A stretch of DNA of 8,849 nt, taken from contig JAQVVK010000087.1 of NCBI GenBank assembly GCA_028698975.1, positions 1 through 8,849 of the forward strand, written 5' to 3'. The notes below the pieces were generated by a model, which saw only the letters and a list, made by a program, of their open reading frames with translations, was not told the DNA's origin and did no database searches. Positions 1 to 5,957 of this stretch are shown piece after piece (the stretch's first letter is position 1; each line of letters opens with the position of its first letter). The stretch is from Victivallaceae bacterium. Its GTDB lineage: Bacteria; Verrucomicrobiota; Lentisphaeria; Victivallales; Victivallaceae. Both the position numbers and the translations under genes were made by a program.

Positions 1-95
1 TGCAATACAAGACACCGGATGAAGTCTATTTCGGAACTTGTAATCTGCGATCAAACGGGTATAGTAACTCAAAGGTCTTTACACCGATCTTTTAA
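1..95 (+). CDS. C-terminal end of an IS3-type (integrase-core) transposase, cut by window edge
   Basis: Reading from base 3, the frame encodes about 30 residues beginning QYKTPDEVYFG and ending in a TAA at 93-95. The KTPDEVYFG string resembles the extreme C-terminus of DDE/integrase-core transposases of the IS3 group, where a YN-R-H-SLGYKTP-EVYFG segment closes the protein. Only this tail is visible, so the catalytic DDE residues, the gene start and the left end of the element lie outside the window. If correct, the right terminal inverted repeat should lie just downstream; the GTTGTCC and GGGGTTAGG stretch at about 103-123 is a candidate. The assignment rests on one short motif, and IS481-like or other rve-domain transposases remain possible. 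Confidence 0.55.
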   Translation, partial: QYKTPDEVYFGTCNLRSNGYSNSKVFTPIF

Positions 96-174
96 GAAAA
101 AGTTGTCCAGCCAAGGGGTTAGGCGCACGGAGACGCTTTCGCTCAAAACTGAAAATCTGACAAAATCGCTTTTT

Positions 175-266
175 CAAAATCGACAAAATCCGGATTTTTC
201 CACGCAGAAAACTGCCGGACACATCTCGTTTTTGAAAAATTATGGGATATCCGTGAGTCGATTTTG
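175..266. repeat. 10-bp perfect inverted repeat enclosing a palindrome
   Basis: CAAAATCGAC at 175-184 is the exact reverse complement of GTCGATTTTG at 257-266, with 72 bases between them. Immediately inside the left arm is the perfect palindrome AAAATCCGGATTTT (185-198). A partial second copy of the left arm, CAAAATCG, lies at 161-168. Such spacing fits either a long stem with an internally folded loop or the ends of a small mobile or repeat unit. There is no coding signal inside. Some matches are favoured by the A/T-rich composition, so the repeat is real as sequence but its function is unknown. Confidence 0.5.
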
Positions 267-273
267 CAAGAGA

Positions 274-358
274 TAAATGCAAGAGGGCTAAACCTTTTGA
301 GGAAAGCTTGTTTTCCTCTCGCGCCCGTCCTTTGCAAAACCGGTCAAAGCTGCATTTA
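274..358. repeat. Inverted-repeat unit with internal hairpin
   Basis: TAAATGCA (274-281) and TGCATTTA (351-358) are perfect inverted repeats bounding an 85-base unit. Inside, GAGGAAA (299-305) pairs perfectly with TTTCCTC (312-318) across a 6-base loop, and CTTTG (330-334) can pair with CAAAG (345-349). The nested arrangement, a closing stem plus two internal stems, resembles a small structured RNA or a miniature repeat. There is no T-run after the internal hairpin, so it is not a convincing terminator. No known RNA family is recognised. Confidence 0.4.
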
Positions 359-400
359 ACCCGCCGCAAATGCGGCATGCCGTTTTCCCATGCCGTCTGC

Positions 401-437
401 AAAAAAAACCAAGAGCAGCTTGACCCGCTCCTGGTTT
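401..437 (-). terminator. Rho-independent terminator of dapA
   Basis: Read on the minus strand, an 11-bp stem forms between 437-427 and 416-406, with one G-U wobble, around a 10-base loop (426-417). It is followed by a run of U ending at 401 (eight consecutive A on the plus strand, 401-408). It lies 30 bases past the dapA stop. On the plus strand the wobble becomes an A-C mismatch and no T-run follows, so it should act only for the minus-strand transcript. Confidence 0.85.
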
Positions 438-466
438 GTGTTTGTGTTGGTCGGTTGGATTGGCGA

Positions 467-1339
467 CTACTTGATGATGCCGCAGCGTTTCAGCGAAGCG
501 GCCAGCTTTTCACGATGCTCCGGCGTGAGTTCGCAGAGCGGCAGCCGGTATTCCTCGGCCATCATGCCGGCCATGGCAAGCGCGGCCTTGATCGGCACCG
601 GATTGGTCTCGACGAACTGATCGCGGAAAATGCAGTAATATTTCTTGTGAAACTCCAACGCCCGGGCAAAATCCCCCGCCAGCGCATAATCGATGAAACA
701 ACTCATCTCCGCCGGAATGATGTTGGAGGTCACACTGATTACCCCCTTCGCCCCCACCGCGATCATCGGCAGAGCCAGCGAATCGTCACCGCTCAAAACC
801 GTAATGTCGCAGAGATCAAGTATCTGGGAAACCCGGTCAACACTGCCCGCCGCCTCTTTGATCGCGGCGATCATCGGGTTCTTGGCCAGACGGGCCACCG
901 TGGTTTCGGCGATCGGCACACCGGCGCGACCCGGCACATTGTAAAGCACCACCGGCAAGCCGCCCTTTTCCGCAACCGTCGAAAAGTGGCGGTAAAGCCC
1001 CTCCTGACTCGGTTTGTTGTAATAGGGGGTTACCTGAAGCGTGGCGTCGGCTCCGACATGTTTCGCCTCGCGGGTCAGCTCAATGGCTTCGGCGGTGGAG
1101 TTGGCTCCGGTACCGGCGATCACCTGACAACGGCCCGCGACGGTCTCGACCACGACTTCGATCACTTTGAGGTGTTCGGCGCAGTTGAGGGTCGGCGACT
1201 CGCCGGTCGTACCGACCGGCACGATACCGGCCACATGCCCGGACACCTGCGACTCGACTAACGTGCGGAGAGCCGGCCAATCGACTTCGCCGTCGCGGAA
1301 CGGAGTGACCAACGCGGTATATACACCTTGCATTTTCAT
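467..1339 (-). CDS. dapA: 4-hydroxy-tetrahydrodipicolinate synthase
   Basis: A class I (Schiff-base) aldolase that condenses pyruvate with aspartate semialdehyde in the cytoplasm, the first committed step to diaminopimelate and lysine. The 290-residue product shows the GTTGES motif with Thr44 and Thr45, the PYYNKP motif with Tyr107, Tyr133 in VLYNVPGRAG, Arg138 and the Schiff-base Lys161 in IAAIKEAAG. These numbers coincide with the E. coli DapA active-site numbering. That supports the start at 1339 rather than the in-frame ATG 25 codons upstream, as does AGGTGG five bases before the chosen ATG. The catalytic Tyr and Thr residues and the substrate-binding Arg favour DapA over the sibling N-acetylneuraminate lyase or KDG aldolase. 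The gene is monocistronic here, with its own promoter and terminator, and is divergent from the SGNH hydrolase gene. Confidence 0.95.
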   Translation of the reverse strand: MKMQGVYTALVTPFRDGEVDWPALRTLVESQVSGHVAGIVPVGTTGESPTLNCAEHLKVIEVVVETVAGRCQVIAGTGANSTAEAIELTREAKHVGADATLQVTPYYNKPSQEGLYRHFSTVAEKGGLPVVLYNVPGRAGVPIAETTVARLAKNPMIAAIKEAAGSVDRVSQILDLCDITVLSGDDSLALPMIAVGAKGVISVTSNIIPAEMSCFIDYALAGDFARALEFHKKYYCIFRDQFVETNPVPIKAALAMAGMMAEEYRLPLCELTPEHREKLAASLKRCGIIK

Positions 1340-1378
1340 ATTGTCCACCTGTAAATTGTCGGAAATAATAATCCTTTT

Positions 1379-1408
1379 ATAATATATCGCCACGGTCGAA
1401 AAAATCAA
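1379..1408 (-). promoter_or_regulatory. Probable sigma70-type promoter for dapA
   Basis: On the minus strand a TTGATT box (1408-1403) is followed after 16 bases by TATATT (1386-1381), or after 18 bases by TATTAT (1384-1379). Transcription would begin near 1370, giving a leader of about 30 bases before the dapA ATG. The position and box quality are reasonable, but the AT-rich setting makes chance matches likely. Confidence 0.45.
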
Positions 1409-1438
1409 TAGCATCCCGGATTATTTGCCCAACTTGCG

Positions 1439-1477
1439 ATAATGTAATTGTATTTATCAGGGAGAAGAGTACATTAT
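1439..1477. promoter_or_regulatory. Dyad repeat in the divergent dapA / SGNH hydrolase promoter region
   Basis: ATAATGTA (1439-1446) and TACATTAT (1470-1477) form a perfect 8-bp inverted repeat with arms centred about three DNA turns apart. ATTGTA (1447-1452) and TACAAT (1479-1484) extend the symmetry. A weak promoter match for the hydrolase, TTGTAT (1448-1453) with TACATT (1470-1475) at a 16-base spacing, overlaps the arms, so a regulator bound here could control the plus-strand gene. A second AT-rich dyad, ATTATT (1503-1508) with AATAAT (1515-1520), lies nearer the start codon. This is inference from symmetry only. Confidence 0.3.
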
Positions 1478-1543
1478 TACAATCCTTTTTTCAAAAGAGT
1501 GTATTATTTTAATCAATAATCACAATCGTGTCAAGGAGTATTC

Positions 1544-2704
1544 ATGAGCGAAAACAAGAGTATTTCCGAAATTGATGAATTTATGGCGGTAAAACCCGTT
1601 GACGCCGACGGCATAAGCTGGCATCTGCCCGGGGAAAACCCGTTCCGGCTTACCGGCTTTTACAACTTTGAGCGAGATCATCGCTATGAACGGCTGTCAA
1701 AAGTTGATTTCCCGCCCGAAGTCACCTGGTTTCCGGACGGAAAACCCCAAAAACAAAAACAGGCCGATTGCGGCACTTTTCTGCTTATGCCGCACACCGC
1801 CGGCGGCCAAATCCAATTTTGCAGCGACTCCGGCCGCCTGCTGATCTCCGGAGAACTGCGCGACACCGGAGGCATGGATCACATGGCGTACACCGGAAGT
1901 GCCGGGTTCGACGTGTATATAAAAGATGGCGAGCCTGATTCGGTGTGGAAATATTTCCGGGTCACCCGGTTCGATCACGCGCAGACCAAATTCTCCTGTT
2001 CGCTCACCCCTGCCCCGCTCACCAGAAAAATGCGCTCCTACTTGATCCACTTTCCGCTCTACAACGCGGTAAAATCGCTCGCCATCGGCTTGGATGACAA
2101 CGCGGCCATAACCGCACCCGCCCCCTGGTGCGACGATCGGCCGATCGTATGGTACGGCACCTCAATCGATCAGGGAGCCTGCGCCACCCGGCCGGGATTG
2201 GCGGCGACCAATCAGATCAGCCGGCGGCTGAACCGGCCGGTGCTGAATTTCGGCTTCTCGGGCAGCGCGCACGGCGAACCGGAAATCGCGGCCATGCTCG
2301 CCGGAGTAAAAGACCCGGTCATGTATATTATTAACTATGACTGGAACGTCAAGACCCCGGAGGAAATGTCTGCTTCGCTTCCCGGCTTCATCGACATTCT
2401 GCGCACCCGTCACCCGTCCGTGCCGATCATGCTGATCTCGCACACGCTCGGAGCCGATTTTGTCGCCGAAGCCGGTGGCGACGCCCGGCGCAACTTTGAG
2501 GGCAAACGCCGGGTGCTTATGCGCGAGACCGACAAACGCCGCGCCGCCGGGGATCGCGCCATTGAATTTGTGGACGGCGACCGGCTGCTGGGCGACGATT
2601 GGTGGGAGTGTCTGGTCGACGGCTGCCACCTTAACGACATCGGGTTTTACCGGGAAACCGAGTATCTTCTGCCCGTCATCCGGCGGATTATCGACCGACG
2701 GTGA
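1544..2704 (+). CDS. SGNH/GDSL-family hydrolase with GxDLY-type N-terminal domain
   Basis: A probable esterase, possibly acting on acylated carbohydrate; the substrate cannot be read from the sequence. The N-terminal half (about 25-190) is a beta-rich domain containing GFDVY at 121-125, matching the GxDLY signature of SGNH hydrolase N-terminal domains. The C-terminal half is a Lipase_GDSL_3-type SGNH fold. It has the nucleophile Ser207 in YGTSIDQG, a GFSGSAHGEPE block at 237-247 with the oxyanion-hole Gly, NYDWN at 264-268, and the catalytic pair Asp359 and His362 in DGCHLNDIGF. The 386-residue protein therefore looks catalytically complete. No secretion signal is visible, so it would be cytoplasmic unless exported by another route. 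AAGGAG at 1533-1538 lies five bases before the ATG. It stands alone between a divergent dapA and a terminator-like hairpin. Confidence 0.85.
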   Translation: MSENKSISEIDEFMAVKPVDADGISWHLPGENPFRLTGFYNFERDHRYERLSKVDFPPEVTWFPDGKPQKQKQADCGTFLLMPHTAGGQIQFCSDSGRLLISGELRDTGGMDHMAYTGSAGFDVYIKDGEPDSVWKYFRVTRFDHAQTKFSCSLTPAPLTRKMRSYLIHFPLYNAVKSLAIGLDDNAAITAPAPWCDDRPIVWYGTSIDQGACATRPGLAATNQISRRLNRPVLNFGFSGSAHGEPEIAAMLAGVKDPVMYIINYDWNVKTPEEMSASLPGFIDILRTRHPSVPIMLISHTLGADFVAEAGGDARRNFEGKRRVLMRETDKRRAAGDRAIEFVDGDRLLGDDWWECLVDGCHLNDIGFYRETEYLLPVIRRIIDRR

Positions 2705-2712
2705 GGATTTTT

Positions 2713-2759
2713 GCCGGGCGAAGGTGGAAAATTCGTCCCGGCCGTGTTATTTTATTATT
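2713..2759 (+). terminator. Terminator-like hairpin after the SGNH hydrolase gene
   Basis: GCCGGGCGAA (2713-2722) pairs with TTCG-T-CCCGGC (2732-2742), giving a 10-bp GC-rich stem with a single bulged T and a 9-base loop. The stem begins eight bases after the stop codon. A T-rich but interrupted tract (TGTTATTTTATTATT) follows at about 2745-2759. It probably ends the hydrolase transcript, though imperfectly, and may allow read-through into the phosphomannomutase cluster. Confidence 0.5.
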
Positions 2760-2841
2760 ATGCAGGTAAACATCAAGGCGGCGCCGACAAAAGTTGCGTC
2801 GATGGATTTTGGCGTCGCCACAAAACAGAGGAGATCACCCC

Positions 2842-4161
2842 ATGTCCGGAATTTTCAAAGCCTATGATATACGCGGCGTTTACCCAAACGAACTCAATGA
2901 GGAGCTTGCCGAGGCGATCGGCCGCGCCTACGCCACCTTTACCGGAGCCAAAAAAGTGGTCGTCGGCCGCGATATGCGCCCGCACTCGGAGCCGCTGTTT
3001 CGCGGGTTGGCCGGCGGACTGGTCAAACAGGGCGTCGAAGTGATCGACCTCGGGCTAAGCTCGACTCCTCAGAGCTATTTTGCCAACGGCACGCTCAAAG
3101 CCGACGGCAGCGTGATGATCACCGCCAGCCACAACCCGGGCGAGTGGAACGGCTTCAAACTTTGCATCGCCAATGCGGTGCCGATTTCGGGCGTCACCGG
3201 CATCATGGATATACAAAAGATCGTTGAAGACCGCAGTTTTGCACCGGCCGCCGCCGTGCCGGGTAAGATCGTCTCCTACGACATCAAGCCGGAATACGGC
3301 AAATTCCTGCGTTCTTTTGCCGCGATGGACCGCAAACTCAAGGTGGTGGTCGATTACGCCAACGCCATGGGGCTGTATGAGATCGCCGGCATACGCGACC
3401 TTTTTGACATCGTGCCGCTGTACGACACGCTCGACGGCACCTTCCCCAACCACGAGGCGAACCCGCTGCACGCCGATACGCTCAACGCCATACGCGCCAA
3501 AGTAAGGGAAGTCGGAGCCGATTTCGGCGCGGCTTTCGACGGCGACGCCGACCGCTGCGGCTTCATCGACGACCGCGGCGAGATCATACCGATGGATCTC
3601 TTTACCGCGCTGATCGCACAGGACATACTGTCGCACGGGCCGGCCACCATTCTTTACGATCTGCGCAGCAGCCGCGCAGTGCGCGAGTGCATCGAGAGCA
3701 ACGGCGGCAAGGCGATCCGCAGCCGGGTCGGCCATGCGTTTATCAAGGCGCAGATGCGTGAAAACGACGCGGTGTTCGCCGGAGAACTTTCCGGGCACTA
3801 CTATTTCAAGCAGAACTTCACCGCCGAGTCGCAGGGTCTGGCGATGATAATGCTCTCCAATTTGATCTGCAAAAAAGGCCGCCCGGTTTCCGAGCTGGTC
3901 AAGCCGCTGCGCAAATATTTCGCCAGCGGGGAGATCAACTCCAAGGTGGCCGATGTGAAACCGATCCTCGACGCCATCCGCCAAAAGTACGCCGACGGCA
4001 ACATGTTCGAGCTGGACGGCATTTCGTCGGAATACCCGACCTGGTGGTTCAACGTGCGCTCCTCCAACACCGAGCCGCTGCTGCGGTTGATCGTCGAAGC
4101 CGACACCCGCGAGGAAATGGAAGCGCGACGCGACGAACTGCTTAAAATAATTCGCGGTTGA
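2842..4161 (+). CDS. manB: Phosphomannomutase / phosphoglucomutase
   Basis: An alpha-D-phosphohexomutase that interconverts hexose 6-phosphate and 1-phosphate (mannose and/or glucose) in the cytoplasm, supplying sugar nucleotides for glycoconjugates. All four family signatures are present in the 439-residue product: the phosphoserine loop TASHNPGEWNG (Ser96), the metal-binding DGDADR (233-238), the sugar-specificity loop GELSGHYYF (from 314) and the phosphate-binding RSSNTEP (406-412). The length and the AYDIRG N-terminus match AlgC/ManB-type enzymes. GELSGH is typical of the PMM/PGM subgroup rather than phosphoglucosamine mutase. The start is set at 2842 because AGAGGAG lies eight bases upstream and AYDIRG follows directly; an in-frame ATG 16 codons earlier lacks such a site. 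It heads a cluster with the Nudix gene four bases downstream. Whether mannose or glucose phosphate is preferred cannot be decided. Confidence 0.93.
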   Translation: MSGIFKAYDIRGVYPNELNEELAEAIGRAYATFTGAKKVVVGRDMRPHSEPLFRGLAGGLVKQGVEVIDLGLSSTPQSYFANGTLKADGSVMITASHNPGEWNGFKLCIANAVPISGVTGIMDIQKIVEDRSFAPAAAVPGKIVSYDIKPEYGKFLRSFAAMDRKLKVVVDYANAMGLYEIAGIRDLFDIVPLYDTLDGTFPNHEANPLHADTLNAIRAKVREVGADFGAAFDGDADRCGFIDDRGEIIPMDLFTALIAQDILSHGPATILYDLRSSRAVRECIESNGGKAIRSRVGHAFIKAQMRENDAVFAGELSGHYYFKQNFTAESQGLAMIMLSNLICKKGRPVSELVKPLRKYFASGEINSKVADVKPILDAIRQKYADGNMFELDGISSEYPTWWFNVRSSNTEPLLRLIVEADTREEMEARRDELLKIIRG

Positions 4162-4165
4162 TCCC

Positions 4166-4684
4166 ATGCCGGAGGAGATGTTTGACCTTTACGACGAAGC
4201 CGGCCGCCGGGTCGGCCTCGCGTCCCGGCGGGAGTGCCACGGCAACCCGGCATTGCTGCATCACACCAGCCATGTGGTGGTATTTTCGCCCGGCGGCGGC
4301 GCGCTGCTTTTGCAGAAACGCTCCGCCGACAAGGACATTCAGCCCGGCAAGTGGGACACCGCGGTGGGCGGACATCTCAAACCCGGCGAGGATTTTCTGG
4401 CCGGAGCCAAACGCGAACTGGCCGAAGAACTCGGCGTGACCGGCGAGGTGGAGTTGGAGTTTCTCTTTGACGCGCAGATCCGCAACGTGATCGAGTCCGA
4501 AGACACCCGGGTGTTCGGGACAACGCTGGCGGGGCCGTTTCAGTTTCAGCGCGAGGAGATCGACGAAGTGAGATTCTGGAGTTTTGCCGAACTTCGCGAC
4601 GTTCGCAACCACAGCAGTTTTACCCCAAACCTCGTCACAGAACTCGCCCGGCTCGCCGCCGCAGGTCGATTGGGCGATGAGTAA
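4166..4684 (+). CDS. Nudix hydrolase (YfcD / IPP-isomerase-like)
   Basis: A hydrolase of a nucleoside diphosphate linked to another moiety, or a related pyrophosphate; the substrate is not identifiable. A perfect Nudix box spans residues 69-91 (Gly69, Glu75, then Arg83-Glu84-Leu85 and Glu87-Glu88, with Gly90-Val91), the metal-binding loop and helix. The N-terminus, FDLYDEAGRRVGLASRRECH, resembles the YfcD and isopentenyl-diphosphate isomerase-like branch, where DE-x-N/G-x-x-IG opens the domain. The product has 172 residues, a normal single-domain size. The ATG lies only four bases after the upstream stop with no clear upstream ribosome site. GGAGGAG falls inside codons 2-4, next to a second in-frame ATG at 4178 that is too close to it for normal spacing. 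Translation is thus probably coupled to the phosphomannomutase gene. Confidence 0.9.
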   Translation: MPEEMFDLYDEAGRRVGLASRRECHGNPALLHHTSHVVVFSPGGGALLLQKRSADKDIQPGKWDTAVGGHLKPGEDFLAGAKRELAEELGVTGEVELEFLFDAQIRNVIESEDTRVFGTTLAGPFQFQREEIDEVRFWSFAELRDVRNHSSFTPNLVTELARLAAAGRLGDE

Positions 4685-5849
4685 CGCCGCAAGAAATCCA
4701 TTTTTCACTCAAGCGTGGAGTAAGTTCCGCCGCGACCGCTTCGCCGTCGCCGGGGTGACCGGCATTGCGCTCCTGCTCGCGCTGGCACTGGCGGCTCCGC
4801 TTATTACCAACGGCAAACCGCTGGCGATGTGGTATGACCACGATTTTTTCGGCACGGTGAGTTTCCCTTTTCTGCGCGAAATTTTCGCCCCGGATTCGCC
4901 GGAACAGACGATCGAACGCTTCTTCAATTATTCTTTGTTGCTGATCGCCGCCGCCGCCGCAATCCGGCTGCTCCGCCTGCCGAAGCGGCGGCTTATGACC
5001 GTGGCGGCGGCCACCGCTTTGCTCGTACCGTTTTTTACCGTGGAGAGGCATGTAGACAAAACCGACTACCGGGTCGTGGTACGGGAAACCGCCGCCAAGG
5101 CGGTCTTTACGCCCATTCCGTACGGGCCGTTTGAAGCGGCGGCTTCACCGTATTCGCCGCCCGGCGCCGCGCACTGGCTGGGCACCGACAGCATCGGCCG
5201 CGATGTGGCGTCACGCATGATCTACGGGGCGCGGGCGTCGCTGGCGGTCGGGGTGTTCGCCACGCTGCTGGCTCTTGTCATCGGTGCGGCGGTGGGGCTG
5301 GCGGCCGGATTCTATCGCGGCTGGTTCGACCTCACGGTAATGCGGCTGGTCGAAATAATCATGTGTTTCCCTACCTTTCTGCTTTTACTCATCCTGATGG
5401 CCGCGCTCAAAGACCGCGAAATCGAGCAGTCGATGATTTTGGTCATACTTGTAATCGGGCTGACCGGCTGGATCGGCCTCACGTTTCTGGTGCGCGGAGA
5501 GACCCTCAAACAACGCAATATGGCTTATGTGTTAAGCTGTGAAGTAAGCGGCATACCGTCATGGCGCATCATGGCGGGGCATATTCTGCCCAATATTATG
5601 CCGCCGATACTCATAAGTTTCACATTCGGGGTGGCCGGGGCGATACTGGCCGAGAGCGGACTGTCGTTTCTCGGATTCGGCGTTCAGCCTCCGACCGCCA
5701 GCTGGGGCGATCTGCTGCGGCAGGCGTTTGACAACCCGATGAACTACTGGCATCTCACGCTGTTTCCGGGGCTGGCCTTGTTTTGGGCGGTGCTCGCGTT
5801 CAACTTCACCGGAGAGGGGTTGCGCAAGGCTCTCGATGCCAAGGCATAG
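4677..5849 (+). CDS. ABC transporter permease, OppC/DppC type, with N-terminal insertion
   Basis: An inner-membrane permease of the peptide/nickel uptake family. It has the hallmark LGTDSIGRDVASRMIYGARASLAVG region (from 168), the cytoplasmic EAA loop (Glu289 through HILPN, 302-306) that docks the ATPase, and the SGLSFLGFGVQPPTASWG segment (from 327). The first membrane helix is near 23-44. Between it and the LGTD motif are two further hydrophobic segments (about 83-100 and 105-121), making the protein 390 residues against roughly 300 for typical OppC/DppC. The ATG overlaps the end of the Nudix gene (ATGAGTAA), arguing for translational coupling. An in-frame ATG at 4584, inside the Nudix gene, is less likely. 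No OppB-like permease, ATPase or binding protein is adjacent, so partners must be encoded elsewhere. The solute is unknown. Confidence 0.88.
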   Translation: MSNAARNPFFTQAWSKFRRDRFAVAGVTGIALLLALALAAPLITNGKPLAMWYDHDFFGTVSFPFLREIFAPDSPEQTIERFFNYSLLLIAAAAAIRLLRLPKRRLMTVAAATALLVPFFTVERHVDKTDYRVVVRETAAKAVFTPIPYGPFEAAASPYSPPGAAHWLGTDSIGRDVASRMIYGARASLAVGVFATLLALVIGAAVGLAAGFYRGWFDLTVMRLVEIIMCFPTFLLLLILMAALKDREIEQSMILVILVIGLTGWIGLTFLVRGETLKQRNMAYVLSCEVSGIPSWRIMAGHILPNIMPPILISFTFGVAGAILAESGLSFLGFGVQPPTASWGDLLRQAFDNPMNYWHLTLFPGLALFWAVLAFNFTGEGLRKALDAKA

Positions 5850-5892
5850 CCGGGTAATTCGGGTAAAAATGACATCAAAAACACACGAATCA

Positions 5893-5922
5893 TTGGCATT
5901 TTGGCCGGTCGGAGTGTAGATT
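5893..5922 (+). promoter_or_regulatory. Candidate sigma70-type promoter for the lepB cluster
   Basis: TTGGCA (5893-5898) is followed after 18 bases by TAGATT (5917-5922), in the only gap (108 bases) between the permease stop and the signal peptidase start. Transcription would begin near 5929. I see no terminator hairpin after the permease gene, so read-through from the upstream cluster is also possible. Confidence 0.4.
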
Positions 5923-5957
5923 ATCAAATATGATTTATGAACTGAGGATGAACATCA

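Larger units (their letters stand above)
96..400. other. AT-rich non-coding stretch with dense short repeats
   Basis: This interval lies between the transposase stop and the dapA terminator. Short open frames cross it on both strands, but none has a ribosome binding site or a recognisable protein motif. It is visibly richer in A/T than the flanking genes, especially at 140-300. It holds a direct repeat GACAAAATC (159-167 and 182-190), a 14-base perfect palindrome AAAATCCGGATTTT (185-198), a direct repeat TGCAAGAG (265-272 and 278-285), two spaced inverted repeats and several potential hairpins. It could be the outer end of the IS, a non-coding interspersed repeat, or a structured RNA. I see no sigma70 promoter or T-run that would define a transcript. 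Confidence 0.6.

Noticed and set aside
19..276. Possible 85-residue small protein in the stretch after the transposase tail
   Set aside because: It overlaps the transposase frame, lacks a ribosome site, and its sequence reflects the AT-rich repeats rather than a protein-like pattern.
299..318. Hairpin GAGGAAA/TTTCCTC as a plus-strand terminator for the IS transposase
   Set aside because: It is followed by TCGCGCCCG rather than a T-run and lies about 200 bases past the transposase stop.
308..1261. A 317-codon open frame on the plus strand opposite dapA
   Set aside because: Antisense shadow of dapA. The product is Arg/His-rich with no motif, and it runs through the dapA terminator.
1340..1414. 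Upstream in-frame ATG that would lengthen DapA by 25 residues
   Set aside because: The extension crosses the predicted promoter region, has no good ribosome site, and would break the match to E. coli active-site numbering.
3055..4167. A 370-codon open frame on the minus strand opposite the phosphomannomutase gene
   Set aside because: It is the antisense shadow of a well-supported gene with all four family motifs; GC-rich codons keep the opposite frame open. No ribosome site and no recognisable motif.
4584..4676. Upstream in-frame ATG that would lengthen the permease by 31 residues
   Set aside because: It lies deep within the Nudix gene, and the added residues are not membrane-like; the overlapping ATG at 4677 fits family N-termini better.
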